Positions 17,871 to 28,040 of a stretch of DNA of 64,000 nucleotides are shown here, one piece after another. Each line of letters begins with the position of its first letter. Position 1 is the first letter of the stretch. Below the pieces are notes generated by a model. That model did no database searches and was not told the DNA's origin. It saw only the letters and a list, made by a program, of their open reading frames with translations. The DNA comes from JASGKO01 sp049840595 (GTDB taxonomy: Bacteria > Verrucomicrobiota > Verrucomicrobiia > Chthoniobacterales > Chthoniobacteraceae): assembly GCA_049840595.1 (NCBI GenBank), contig JASGKO010000042.1, positions 244,918-308,917 on the forward strand. Reading direction: 5' to 3'. The position numbers and the translations under genes are program-made.

Positions 17871-18742
17871 ATGTCAGCATTCACTGTATTATTCCCCGCC
17901 TTCTGCCACGGCTTGCGCGAGGCAGATCCCGAATTCCAGCGTGAAGTTCTCGCGCTGGAATCATTCGGCATCCCCTGGCGCGTCGTCAATATCGCTGCGC
18001 TGGAACGCGGCGACCCTACCACCGCTCTGCGGTTCTTTGGGGAAGCTCCATCGAGTCCCCTGATCTACCGGGGATGGATTCTCCGCCCGCGGGATTACTC
18101 CACGCTTCATGCCACGCTTTTGGAACGCGGGACCCGACTCATCACTTCGCCGACCGAGTATCGGCGGGGCCTGCTTTTTCCGGAATTCTTCCCTGCGATT
18201 GCCGAGCATTCCTTTCCAGCCATCTGGAGCAAAGGCAAAGCCATCCCACGGGCCTTGCAGGCAGCGCGTCAACTGGGGCCGGGACCGTACTTCATCAAGG
18301 ACTATGTGAAATCCGCGAAAGAAATCTGGCCGGAAGGTTGCATTGCGGCTTCCGAGGAAGCCCTGCCCGCCACGATCAAATCGCTCATCCGTTATCGCGG
18401 CGCTCGCTTTGAAGGTGGCATGGTGATCCGGCCTTTCGTGCGTCTCCGCTATCTGGATGAGCATCCCTTTGGCGGAAAGATTTTCGAGGAATATCGGCTC
18501 TTCTTTTTCCGAGGCCGATTGATCTCGCAGAGCGCTTACGACCGGATCGGTGGAGATGCCCGCGCGCTGCCGGACTACCGTTTTCTCGGCGAGCGCATCG
18601 CATCTCCTTTTTCAGCGCGGATGTCGTCGTTACCGAATCGGGCCAATATCTACTGCTGGAAGCTGGCGATGGCGGTGCCTCTGCGCTCCCACCCACGGTG
18701 GACCCGACGGATTTTTACCGGGCGATCCTGGAAAGTAATTAA
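17871..18742 (+). CDS. ATP-grasp domain protein (one frameshift)
   Basis: About 290-residue protein with an ATP-grasp core of the kind grouped as R2K: IKDYVKSAKEIW (ATP-binding Lys), MVIRPFVRL, EYRLFFFRGRLI and, after the frame change, SADVVVTESGQYLLLEAGDGG with metal ligands. Family members ligate or modify small molecules or peptides; the substrate is unknown. The frame breaks near 18618 at CTCCTTTTTCAGCG, where one extra T would restore PFFSADVVV. Starts with ATG at 17871; an earlier out-of-frame ATG lies at 17859. It ends one base before the convergent rtcA stop. Confidence 0.72.
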
Positions 18743-18743
18743 A

Positions 18744-19791
18744 TCAAAGCGCTTCGATCTCGACCAGTACACCCGAGCGCGGGTTTTCCTCCTCGGTGCG
18801 CGTGCGGAAGCGGATGGGCAGGAACTTTTCGATGGTGCCGATATTGGTGCGCGTATGGCGGGAGAGGCGGATGGCACGGAAGGCTCCGGCCCCGGCGAGG
18901 GCCATCGGCGGCAGGAGCTGGTCCGCGAGGTGCTCTCCCACCGGGGCCTCGCTGCAAAGGTAATCGCGGATTTCCTGGACCAAGCCATTTGCCACCGCTT
19001 CCACCCGGATGCCGCGTTCGCCAAAGGCGGTGAAGGTCTCGACGATCTCGTCCGACTCCACTGCGGCCACGAGGGCGAGCCCCGGCCCGTGCTCGGGCAG
19101 ATGCGCGCGGATGGAAAACGACTCCTCCGGCCAGCTCATGGATTGGGAGATATGCTCAAAGGCGCGGCGGGCGATGGATTCATGGACCCCGGCCAGATGG
19201 GCGACCACCCGGCGACCGCGATCACCGCCACGCCGGTGCAACTCCACCGCCACCAGTTGAGCTACCGGGTCGATCCGCACCTGCATCCGACCGCCACCGG
19301 CGGGATGAAAAGCCGGGACGCTCCAATTCCAGCGCGACCCGGGGGCCGAAACGCTGGAGCTGGGGCAGAAAAGTATGCGCAAGAAAGTCGAAAGGCGGCG
19401 CGGCAGGGTTGTGCGTCCCACCTTCCAATTGCAGGGTCGAGGATTCGCCCGCCAGCATGAGCGCGGGCAGGATCGTCTGCAGGACGAGGGTCACGCTGCC
19501 CGCAGTACCGACCGCAAAGCGAAACTGACCCGCACGCACTTTGCCAGGACGGAACACCAGCTCGGTGGAACCGATCTCCGCGCCATCGACCACGCCGTCG
19601 GCAATCTCCGTCGCGGCTTGCACCGCCGTGAGATGCTGGCGCAAAAGACCCGGCTTTTGCCGGCCGGCGCGAATTCGCTCGATGCGGAAGGGCTGGCCGG
19701 TGACCAGCGAGAGCGCGAGGGAGGTGCGGAGGATCTGTCCCCCGCCCTCGCCTTCGCTGCCATCAATCGTCAACATCGTGGGCTTCTTCAT
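18744..19791 (-). CDS. rtcA: RNA 3'-terminal phosphate cyclase RtcA (one frameshift)
   Basis: Converts RNA 3'-phosphate ends to 2',3'-cyclic phosphates with ATP through an RtcA-His-AMP intermediate. Motifs: DGSEGEGGGQILRTSLALS at the N-terminus, GGTHNPAAPPFDFL, and near the C-terminus LSRHTRTNIGTIEKFLP, the HxxTN-type segment with the adenylated His. The frame breaks near 19310 in GGCTTTTCATCCC; removing one T restores ...ERPGFHPAGGGRMQV. About 349 residues once joined, the usual size. Its ATG overlaps the rtcB stop by four bases (ATGA), so it is coupled to rtcB. Confidence 0.92.
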
Positions 19792-21308
19792 GCCGCTCCC
19801 TTCAAGCTTTCATCGCTGTCCTTGATCACGAAGCGCGCTTTCAACCGCGCGACCTCGGACGCCAGACCCGCCTTTTCCACGCTGCGCAATACTTCGTTGA
19901 AGTCCTTGTAAGCGGCCGGCGCTTCGTCCTTCGGGTAGTTGCGGCAGTTGGTCAAAATATCGTGGGCCTCGAACTCATCGTTCACCGTTTGCTGGTCCAG
20001 CTCGCGGATCGCGGCCTTGCGGCCCTTGGCACGGCCGGCGCCGTGGTTCACGGAGTAGCAACTGCGCGCCGCGCCGGGCTCGGCCACCATCACGCACGAA
20101 CCGGCGGTGGGGTTTCCGGGCAACAGGATCGGGTGTCCCGTTTCGGCAAAGGGCGTTCCCGCCAGGGCGTGATGACCGGCCGGAAAAGCGCGGGTCGCTC
20201 CCTTGCGATGTACCCAGGCGGGGCGGTTCTCCACGATCTCACGCCGGGCAATGTTGTGGCTGATGAAGTAAACCAACTGCCCCTGCGCTCCGGGCAGCAC
20301 TTCCTGAAAGGCTTCGAGGACCAGCGCGTTGATGAGCAGGTGATTCACGGTCGCAAAATTAGCACCCAGCGCCATGTCGTCGAGATAGGCGCTGGCCTCG
20401 GGCGTTCCCAGCGGCGCGTAAACGAGCTCGCGATCCCCACCGGGCAGCGGCAGTCCCCACGTTTCGAAGAACTGCTGCAAGGCCCGGAACTGGCCGGTAG
20501 CCAGGTTGTGGCCAAACCCGCGCGAACCGCAATGCGACAGGAACGCCAGCGCTCCATCACGCAGGCCAAAAACTTCCGCCGTGCGGCGGGCGCGGTCGTT
20601 ATCCGCGAGCTCCACCACCTCGCATTCTCCGAAATGGTTTCCGCCTCCATAGCTTCCGAGCTGGGTCACCTTCTCGGCAAAACGGGGCAGCACCCCGGTC
20701 GTCAGCAGGCGCTCCAGGCGGGCTCCCAGCGCATCCGCCGTATCGTCGTGGCCGACGTGAAAAGAGTCCTCGCAACGCGAAGCCCACTCCACGGGGATTC
20801 CCAGCGCTTCACATACGGCGGCGGAGGCGCCCTCCACCGCGACGCGACGGCCCCACTCCGGCGAGACGAGGCGTGATTTCTTTACCGAGCGCTGACCGCG
20901 ACCGGCCCCGGTGGGAATGCGCGCGCAGATCGCGTCGATCAAGGCCCGGCGGACCGTCTTCTCCACCACGGCCTCGGCGGGCACGTCGAGCGAAAGCAGG
21001 CTCATCGAGCACTTGATATCCACCCCGACCGGGCCGGGATAAACGTGCGTGGGCGAGACCAGCACGCAACCCACCGGCGCGCCGTAACCGGCGTGCGCAT
21101 CGGGGTTCAGCACCAGCTCGGTCACCCCCGGCGCGCTGCGCGAGTTGAGCGCCTGCTCGAGGCAGGTGGCATCGAATCCGTCGCGGATGGCCTCGGTTCC
21201 AATCACGGTGATGGGTTTTCCACGGGAGTCGCGGGCGGGCAAAAAGGCCGTCGCTTCGCCATCGGCGATCATGCGGGGTTTCGATTCTACGTTAGTCATA
21301 GCGTTCAT
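19788..21308 (-). CDS. rtcB: RNA-splicing ligase RtcB
   Basis: GTP- and Mn-dependent ligase that joins RNA 2',3'-cyclic phosphate or 3'-phosphate ends to 5'-OH ends. Metal and GTP site residues are seen in PDAHAGYGAPVG, VDIKCSM, GGGNHFGE, HCGSRGFGH, SHNIARRE and the guanylylated His in NHGAGRAKGR. 506 residues, frame intact. Its start lies 28 bases after the last Y RNA helix. No good Shine-Dalgarno sequence precedes ATG 21308, and ATG 21299 is nearly as good, so translation may depend on how the Y RNA region is processed. Confidence 0.95.
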   Translation of the reverse strand: MNAMTNVESKPRMIADGEATAFLPARDSRGKPITVIGTEAIRDGFDATCLEQALNSRSAPGVTELVLNPDAHAGYGAPVGCVLVSPTHVYPGPVGVDIKCSMSLLSLDVPAEAVVEKTVRRALIDAICARIPTGAGRGQRSVKKSRLVSPEWGRRVAVEGASAAVCEALGIPVEWASRCEDSFHVGHDDTADALGARLERLLTTGVLPRFAEKVTQLGSYGGGNHFGECEVVELADNDRARRTAEVFGLRDGALAFLSHCGSRGFGHNLATGQFRALQQFFETWGLPLPGGDRELVYAPLGTPEASAYLDDMALGANFATVNHLLINALVLEAFQEVLPGAQGQLVYFISHNIARREIVENRPAWVHRKGATRAFPAGHHALAGTPFAETGHPILLPGNPTAGSCVMVAEPGAARSCYSVNHGAGRAKGRKAAIRELDQQTVNDEFEAHDILTNCRNYPKDEAPAAYKDFNEVLRSVEKAGLASEVARLKARFVIKDSDESLKGAA

Positions 21309-21336
21309 TGAGATTGATAGGGAGTTTTGGAAAAAG

Positions 21337-21465
21337 TTGCGACGACAAGAATTCGTGAGACACGCGCTCTACCACTGAGCTACCGCCCCACAAAATGGGG
21401 CAGGCGGGATTCGAACCCGCGACCACGTCGTTAGATCGATGTAGTCCCACTGGCATTCGTCGCAA
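21337..21465 (-). ncRNA. Y RNA 3 of the rsr-rtcB spacer (tRNA-like, YrlA type)
   Basis: Reads 5' to 3' on the minus strand. The ends pair perfectly (TTGCGACGA with TCGTCGCAA). The 5' strand has GACGAATG and the 3' strand CTTGTC, matching the GNCGAANG/CUUGNC Ro-binding pattern that I recall for bacterial Y RNAs. A second helix pairs GTGGGAC with GTCTCAC. Inside is a permuted tRNA: T-arm GCGGGTTCGAATCCCGC (21404-21420), a 7-base acceptor-like stem TGCCCCA/TGGGGCG closed by a short loop, then D-arm GCTCAGTGGTAGAGC (within 21364-21384). There is no anticodon arm. It should bind the Rsr protein encoded upstream. Confidence 0.88.
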
Positions 21466-21485
21466 AAGGGATTGGAGGCGGGAAG

Positions 21486-21613
21486 TCGTGACGACAAGAT
21501 TTTGCGAAACGTTTCCAGTGCTCTACCCGATTGAGCTATTCCACCTTGCGGTGGAACCGGGATTCGAACCCGGAACAATTGGCGTAATGTAGTTCCGCAG
21601 GCATTCGTCACGA
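21486..21613 (-). ncRNA. Y RNA 2 of the rsr-rtcB spacer (tRNA-like, YrlA type)
   Basis: Same design as its neighbours. End helix TCGTGACGA/TCGTCACGA with GACGAATG and CTTGTC; second helix TGCGGAAC/GTTTCGCA; T-arm CCGGGTTCGAATCCCGG (21557-21573); acceptor-like stem TTCCACC/GGTGGAA closed by a GCAA tetraloop; D-arm GCTCAATCGGGTAGAGC (21519-21538). This is the cleanest copy. Its helices differ in sequence from the other two copies yet still pair, which is covariation within one locus and strong support for the structure. Confidence 0.9.
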
Positions 21614-21625
21614 AGGCCGCTTCCT

Positions 21626-21739
21626 CGAATGGCGACAAACGGTGGTGAGACGTTTTCCAGGCGACCGGTAAACCGGACCGTCGGGCGGGATTCGAACCCG
21701 CGATTACCAGATGTAGTCCCACCGGGCATTCGCCATTCG
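21626..21739 (-). ncRNA. Y RNA 1 of the rsr-rtcB spacer, D-arm missing
   Basis: Closest to rsr. End helix GAATGGCGA/TCGCCATTC (extended by one C-G pair), with GGCGAATG in the 5' strand and TTTGTC in the 3' strand; second helix GGTGGGAC/GTCTCACC; T-arm GCGGGTTCGAATCCCGC (21685-21701); acceptor-like stem CGACGGT/ACCGGTCG with one bulged G. Where copies 2 and 3 have a D-arm, this copy has only a short linker (CCTGGAAAAC), so its tRNA mimicry is partial. Confidence 0.82.
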
Positions 21740-21785
21740 CGAAAAAATTGTAAAAGAACCAGTCCGGGGCGATTCCTCCCCGGTG

Positions 21786-21814
21786 CCGCCCGCGCTGAGC
21801 CGCAGCGCGGGCGG
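21786..21814 (-). terminator. Strong hairpin between rsr and the Y RNAs
   Basis: A perfect 12-base-pair stem (CCGCCCGCGCTG/CAGCGCGGGCGG) with a 5-base loop, starting 18 bases after the rsr stop. No T-run follows directly, but a second stem CCGGGG/CCCCGG and a T-rich stretch (TTCTTTTACAATTTTTTCG) come next. It may be a leaky terminator, a processing site or a 3'-end protector that separates the rsr message from the Y RNAs. Confidence 0.6.
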
Positions 21815-21832
21815 ACTTCTTCCATGTACCAA

Positions 21833-23389
21833 TTACCAAGTGGTCTGCTCGATCAGCTCCACCCAGCGGCGGGAGTTCAATTCTCCCCCCGCAAACGTGG
21901 CGATGATCTCAAACCCAGAGTCGGTAAAGCCTCCGATGTTCAGGATGTCCGGGCGCTCCTGGGCCTGGGTCGAGCCGTTCGGCTGGAGATCGAGGCACAC
22001 GAGCCGGGCCTGGGGGTTCCGCGTGCGGAAGGTCTCCCACTGGCGCATCGTCTCGGGGCTGCGGCCTCCGCCGCGCGAATCCATCCACGACATGTTGTCG
22101 GAGACGATCAGCACCAGGCCGGCCTCTTCCTGGCGGGCGTTCAAATCCCGCAGCGGAGCGCTGCAATTGGTTCCACCGCTCGGGAGTGACGAAAGCTTTT
22201 GGGCGTTGGTCATCACGCTGTCGCGGGAATTGAGCCGGCACTTCACAACGTCGTCGCTGAAAGGCAGCACTTCAGCCCCGGAGTTTTTGCGCAGGAGGCA
22301 CGCCGCCACGAGGGCCGCGACATCGATGCACTGGGTCGCCGTGGTCGAGCCCGCGCGGTAACCGGTCACCGGCGAGCGCATGGAGCCCGAGATATCGGGA
22401 CAGACCACCACGCGACCGCGCACTTCCGGCACATTCTGCGTCGCGATCTCCATCGCATCCTGCAAGGCGTCGCGCACCCGGTCGGGCACTTCCTTTCCAG
22501 CGGACTGGAAGGCGGTCAACAACTGATACGGAAAGCACCGGGCTTGCTTCACCGCCTCGGGGTTGCGCAGGCGATTCGCGATCTGATCAGTCAGCGCCGG
22601 ATTTTTGAAGACCCCGTGGCGGGCAAAGGTATTCAGGTTCATGCGCGTCGTCTGCCACGAAGCGGTCGCAGCAATGGCGGCCCAGGCTTTTTCATCCAGT
22701 TCCAGCGCGGTGAGCATCTGGAACGGCACATCGGGCACGGTGCTGGTCTGCCCAGCCTTGAAGGCCTCGAAGTCCTGCACCAGCCGGGGCAGATGCTGCG
22801 CCTGGTGCGGGCGGCCAATCAGCCAGCCATACAGCGCCTCGCGGGCGGGCACCGCCGGGCGGGGATGCACCATCTTCACCACATCGGCCAGCGAAGGGCT
22901 CTGCCCCACGGAGGCGCGGAAGACCTGGGTCTCGTCCCGCCGCTCCAGCCACTGGCGGACCAGCCGCTTGGGCGCCGAGCCGAGCGATTTGCGCCCGGTC
23001 ACCCCGCTGCGCACGATCTGCACGAAGTTGCGGAGCATCTTGCCGTCGTTGATCACGCGGTCAAAGATTTGCTCCAGGAGCGCCACGTTGCGGGAAGCCA
23101 GGATGGCGCAGAGCAGCGCGGGCATGTCCTTCATAAAGCCACGCTCGCGGCAGTAAACCGCCAGTTGCGCGAGGAAGCAATCATCCACCTGGACGGCCAG
23201 TTTCAGCACCGTCTCCAACTGGGTCCCGGCACTGGCGTAGAAGGTGGAGTTCAAGCAGCCGGTCACGGCATACTGGGCCAGGGCGTGGCGCGCATCGAAG
23301 GCGTAAGCCGTTCCGCCCGCTTCGTTCACCGTGTTGCCCGGCGGGAGCCACGCTCCACGCATGCTTTGGAAAATCGTCTGGTTGGCCAT
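21833..23389 (-). CDS. rsr: Ro60-like TROVE domain protein Rsr
   Basis: RNA-binding ring protein that holds Y RNAs on its outer surface and misfolded or damaged RNAs in its central hole. N-terminal TROVE HEAT-repeat ring, then a von Willebrand A domain with the MIDAS motif DISGSM and Thr/Asp ligands (SGGTNCS, VSDNMSWMDS). 518 residues from the ATG at 23389 (MANQTIFQSMRGAW), which has GAGG eight bases upstream. A start at 23482 is impossible because it lies inside the sigma-54 promoter. Y RNA genes, rtcB and rtcA follow on the same strand. Confidence 0.93.
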   Translation of the reverse strand: MANQTIFQSMRGAWLPPGNTVNEAGGTAYAFDARHALAQYAVTGCLNSTFYASAGTQLETVLKLAVQVDDCFLAQLAVYCRERGFMKDMPALLCAILASRNVALLEQIFDRVINDGKMLRNFVQIVRSGVTGRKSLGSAPKRLVRQWLERRDETQVFRASVGQSPSLADVVKMVHPRPAVPAREALYGWLIGRPHQAQHLPRLVQDFEAFKAGQTSTVPDVPFQMLTALELDEKAWAAIAATASWQTTRMNLNTFARHGVFKNPALTDQIANRLRNPEAVKQARCFPYQLLTAFQSAGKEVPDRVRDALQDAMEIATQNVPEVRGRVVVCPDISGSMRSPVTGYRAGSTTATQCIDVAALVAACLLRKNSGAEVLPFSDDVVKCRLNSRDSVMTNAQKLSSLPSGGTNCSAPLRDLNARQEEAGLVLIVSDNMSWMDSRGGGRSPETMRQWETFRTRNPQARLVCLDLQPNGSTQAQERPDILNIGGFTDSGFEIIATFAGGELNSRRWVELIEQTTW

Positions 23390-23465
23390 GGTTTTGTCCT
23401 CGGTTGGTTGATGGTTTGAAAAACTCGCACTGGAACTTTCCAGCGTTTCGGATGTGCCCTCTAAA

Positions 23466-23482
23466 TGCTGGTCGCGTGCCAA
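23466..23482 (-). promoter_or_regulatory. Sigma-54 (-24/-12) promoter of the rsr operon
   Basis: Minus strand reads TTGGCACGCGACCAGCA. The -24 GG and -12 GC are 12 bases apart, and the upstream half (TTGGCACG) is a perfect match to the sigma-54 consensus. Transcription would begin near 23454, about 65 bases before the rsr ATG. A sigma-54 activator gene (rtcR) is divergent from it. Confidence 0.85.
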
Positions 23483-23496
23483 CCGTCCGCAACGAC

Positions 23497-23584
23497 GCCA
23501 TTAAAAAGTTATAAATACCTCATAACCAGCCATTAAAAATTATTTACGCGGCAACCTCACGCGATAGGGCATTCAGTTTTTAAT
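23497..23584. promoter_or_regulatory. Candidate RtcR-binding region
   Basis: Between the sigma-54 promoter and rtcR there are two direct copies of GCCATTAAAAA (23497-23507 and 23529-23539, 32 bases apart) and an inverted TTTTTAAT (23577-23584). Position and repetition suit an upstream activator site, and the same interval must contain the rtcR promoter. Binding by RtcR is inference. Confidence 0.45.
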
Positions 23585-23626
23585 AGTCATTTCATAGCTT
23601 ATCCGCTAGTAATTTGCTTATCGGCT

Positions 23627-25234
<1,608 letters not shown>

Positions 25235-25323
25235 GCCAGCGAGGAAGCAGGGAACGCAAATCTCCTCCCCCGCAAAAAAACTAAACTCGCGCTCCCCGGG
25301 CTGAATCCCTATTCGTTCTGCTC

Positions 25324-26813
25324 ATGAAATTCCTCCCCTGGTTCCTCCCCGGAACGCTGTTTGGCGCTGCCTTATTCCCCTTGTCCCCCTCGTCCCTGCA
25401 CGCGGCACCCGTGCTGCCGCATATCTTTGGCGATCACATGGTGTTGCAGAGCGGCATGGCCGATCCGGTATGGGGCACGGCGGCGGCCGGGGAAAAGGTG
25501 GAGGTGAAATTTGCCGGGCAGGACAAGACGGCGACGGCGGATGCGGCGGGGCATTGGGAGGTGAAGCTCGATCCGCTCACCGCAACCGCGACGGCAGCCG
25601 CCATGACGGTGACCGCACCGAGCGGGACGGTGACTTTCAACGATGTGCTGGTCGGTGAGACGTGGCTCTGCTCGGGGCAGTCCAACATGGAAAAGCCGCT
25701 GGGATTCCAGCCCGGACAAATGCCGACGCTCAATGCCGACCAGGAAATCAAGGCGGCGAATTTTCCGACCATCCGGCTTTTCAAGGTGATGCGGGCACGC
25801 GCCGCTGCCCCCGCGACGGATGTGCAGGGCGAGTGGCAGGTATGCACTCCACCGTCCGTGGACGGTTCGCACTTTTGGCCGCGGGTTATTTCTTTGGCCG
25901 CCAGCTCAACCAACAACTCGGCGTGCCAGTGGGGCTCATTGATTCCACCTGGGGCGGCACGCGCATCGAACTGTGGACTCCCGCCGAGGCGTTTGCGAAA
26001 GAGGCCTCGCTGAGCGATCTCGCCGACGCCGCGAAGAAACCGGGCACCACAGCCGAGGGCATCGTGCCCTGCGTCCTTTATAATGGCCAGATCGCCCCAC
26101 TCGCGCCTTTCGCGATCAAGGGTGCGATCTGGTACCAGGGCGAATCGAACCTGCTGGATGTGAACGACAGCACCACCTATCCCGATAAAATGGCGGCGCT
26201 CCTGCACGGCTGGCGCGCGGTGTGGGGCGAGGATTTTCCGTTCTACTACGTGTTGATCGCGCCGCACCTCTACCATGTGGTGCGCGAGTCCCAAATCTCC
26301 TCACCCGAGGCGGAACCGATCTTCTGGGAAGCGCAGGCCTCCTTCCTCCAGCACGAGCCCAAGGCCGGGATGATCCTGACCACCGATCTGGTGGACAACC
26401 TGCTCGACATCCATCCCCGCGACAAAAAGACGGTGGGCGAACGTCTCGCCAACTGGGCGCTGAACAAGGACTACGGGCGCACCGACCTGCCGCTCTACGG
26501 CCCGATTTTCAAAGGAATGAAAGTCGAGGGCGCAAAGGCCATCATTACCTTCGACCACGCCGAGGGCCTGATGACGAAAGACCAGAAAGCCCCGAACTGG
26601 TTCACCCTCGCGGGCGCGGACGGGCGCATTTACCCCGGGCAGGCCACGATCAGCGGCGAGACGGTGGAAGTCACCAGCCCGCACGTGAGCCAGCCGGTGG
26701 TCGTCCGCTTTGCGTGGGACGAGGGCGCGCAGCCGAATCTTTTCAACAAGGATGGATTGCCAGCGATGCCCTTCCGCAGCAATACTCCCAGCCGCCCCAC
26801 CCCACCCCAATAG
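25324..26813 (+). CDS. Sialate O-acetylesterase-family secreted esterase (one frameshift)
   Basis: Exported SGNH-type esterase that removes acetyl groups from sugars. Signal peptide (MKFLPWFLPGTLFGAALF...HAA), then HIFGDHMVLQ, the nucleophile block LCSGQSNME, WYQGESN and the catalytic Asp/His block LDIHPRDKKTVGERLANWAL. The frame breaks near 25880 at CACTTTTGGCCGCGG; one extra T would give HFLAAGYFFGRQL, as in the family. About 496 residues. In Verrucomicrobia such esterases accompany polysaccharide degradation, and here a RhaT-type sugar transporter follows 33 bases later. Confidence 0.88.
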
Positions 26814-26846
26814 TTCAAACCCGATAACCCGAATCAATTACCCCGA

Positions 26847-28040
26847 ATGCCTCCTTCTGCAAATCCGCTTCTTGGCGTACTCTTTCACTGGCTGGGTGGC
26901 CTGGCCTCCGGCAGCTTCTATGTGCCCTACAAGGGCGTCCGCAAATGGTCCTGGGAGACCTTCTGGCTCGCAGGCGGCATCTTTAGCTGGCTGATCTGCC
27001 CATGGGTGGGGGCGTTCCTGCTCTCCAAGGATCTGCTCGCCGTCTTGCACGAAACGCCAGCCTATACCTTTTGGATGACCTACTCGATGGGCGCGCTGTG
27101 GGGCCTCGGCGGGCTCACCTTCGGCCTGACCATGCGCTATCTGGGCATGTCGCTCGGGATGGCGATCGCGCTGGGCTATTGCGCGGCTTTCGGCACGCTC
27201 GTTCCACCAATTGTGCAGGGGAAATTTGGCGAGCAACTGCTCAATCACGCCGGGAACGCCGTGGGCGGTCCAATCGTGCTGCTGGGCGTGGTCGTTTGCC
27301 TGCTCGGCATCTTCATTGGCGGGATCGCGGGCGTGCGCAAGGAACGTGAGATGGGCGAGAAGGCTTCGACCATTCAGGAGTTCCACCTCTGGAAAGGGCT
27401 CGGGATTGCCACCTTCTCCGGGATCATGAGTTCCTGCTTTTCGTTCGGGTTCCAGTTCGGCGATCCGATTACCAAAATCACGGCCAAACATGGCACCGGC
27501 CCGCTGTGGGTGGGGCTGCCGGTGATCGTGGTGATCCTGCTCGGCGGGCTCACGACGAACTTCATCTGGTGCGTGATCCTGCACCTTAAGAATGGCTCCG
27601 CGCATCAATACCTGAGCCCGACGGTGAAGCCGGTCGCAGGCCATACCCAGGGTGGCACGGGGCATGGGGAGCAAATCTCCGGCGAAGTCTTCGAACTCGG
27701 CAGCCGTGTGCCGCTGCTCCCGAACTACCTCTTCTGCATCGCCGCGGGCACGCTGTGGTATCTGCAATTTTTCTTCTACCAGATGGGCGAGAGCCAGATG
27801 GGGGCCTTCAAGTTCTCGAGCTGGACGCTCCACATGGCGAGCATCATCATCTTCAGCACGCTCTGGGGCATCTTCTTCAAGGAATGGCGCGGGGCGGCGG
27901 CGCGGACCAAGCAGCTCGTCATCCTGATGCTCCTGCTGCTCATCGGCTCGACGGTGGTCATCGGCTTTGGCAACAAGCTGTCTGCCGACCAGGCCGATCG
28001 GGCCGCGAAGGCAGCGACCACGGCTCAAGCCGCGAAGTAG
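26847..28040 (+). CDS. rhaT: L-rhamnose/proton symporter-family transporter
   Basis: Inner-membrane sugar importer with about ten hydrophobic segments. Family sequences include HWLGGLASGSFYVPYKGVRKWSWE, FGLTMRYLGMSLGMAIALGY, SGIMSSCFSFG and LGGLTTNFIWC. 397 residues, somewhat longer than E. coli RhaT because of a hydrophilic insert (residues ~253-280, rich in Gly/His). No rhamnose catabolic genes are beside it, so the natural substrate could be another deoxy sugar. Confidence 0.85.
   Translation: MPPSANPLLGVLFHWLGGLASGSFYVPYKGVRKWSWETFWLAGGIFSWLICPWVGAFLLSKDLLAVLHETPAYTFWMTYSMGALWGLGGLTFGLTMRYLGMSLGMAIALGYCAAFGTLVPPIVQGKFGEQLLNHAGNAVGGPIVLLGVVVCLLGIFIGGIAGVRKEREMGEKASTIQEFHLWKGLGIATFSGIMSSCFSFGFQFGDPITKITAKHGTGPLWVGLPVIVVILLGGLTTNFIWCVILHLKNGSAHQYLSPTVKPVAGHTQGGTGHGEQISGEVFELGSRVPLLPNYLFCIAAGTLWYLQFFFYQMGESQMGAFKFSSWTLHMASIIIFSTLWGIFFKEWRGAAARTKQLVILMLLLLIGSTVVIGFGNKLSADQADRAAKAATTAQAAK

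Noticed and set aside
21360..21720. Three conventional tRNA genes on the minus strand, suggested by perfect T-arms and D-arms
   Set aside because: The T-arm precedes the D-arm in every unit, the acceptor strands are joined by a short loop, no anticodon arm exists, and each unit is enclosed by a Y RNA-type end helix. They are tRNA mimics.
23390..23482. A longer rsr reading frame starting at 23482
   Set aside because: That start lies within the -24 element of the sigma-54 promoter, so it would not be on the message.
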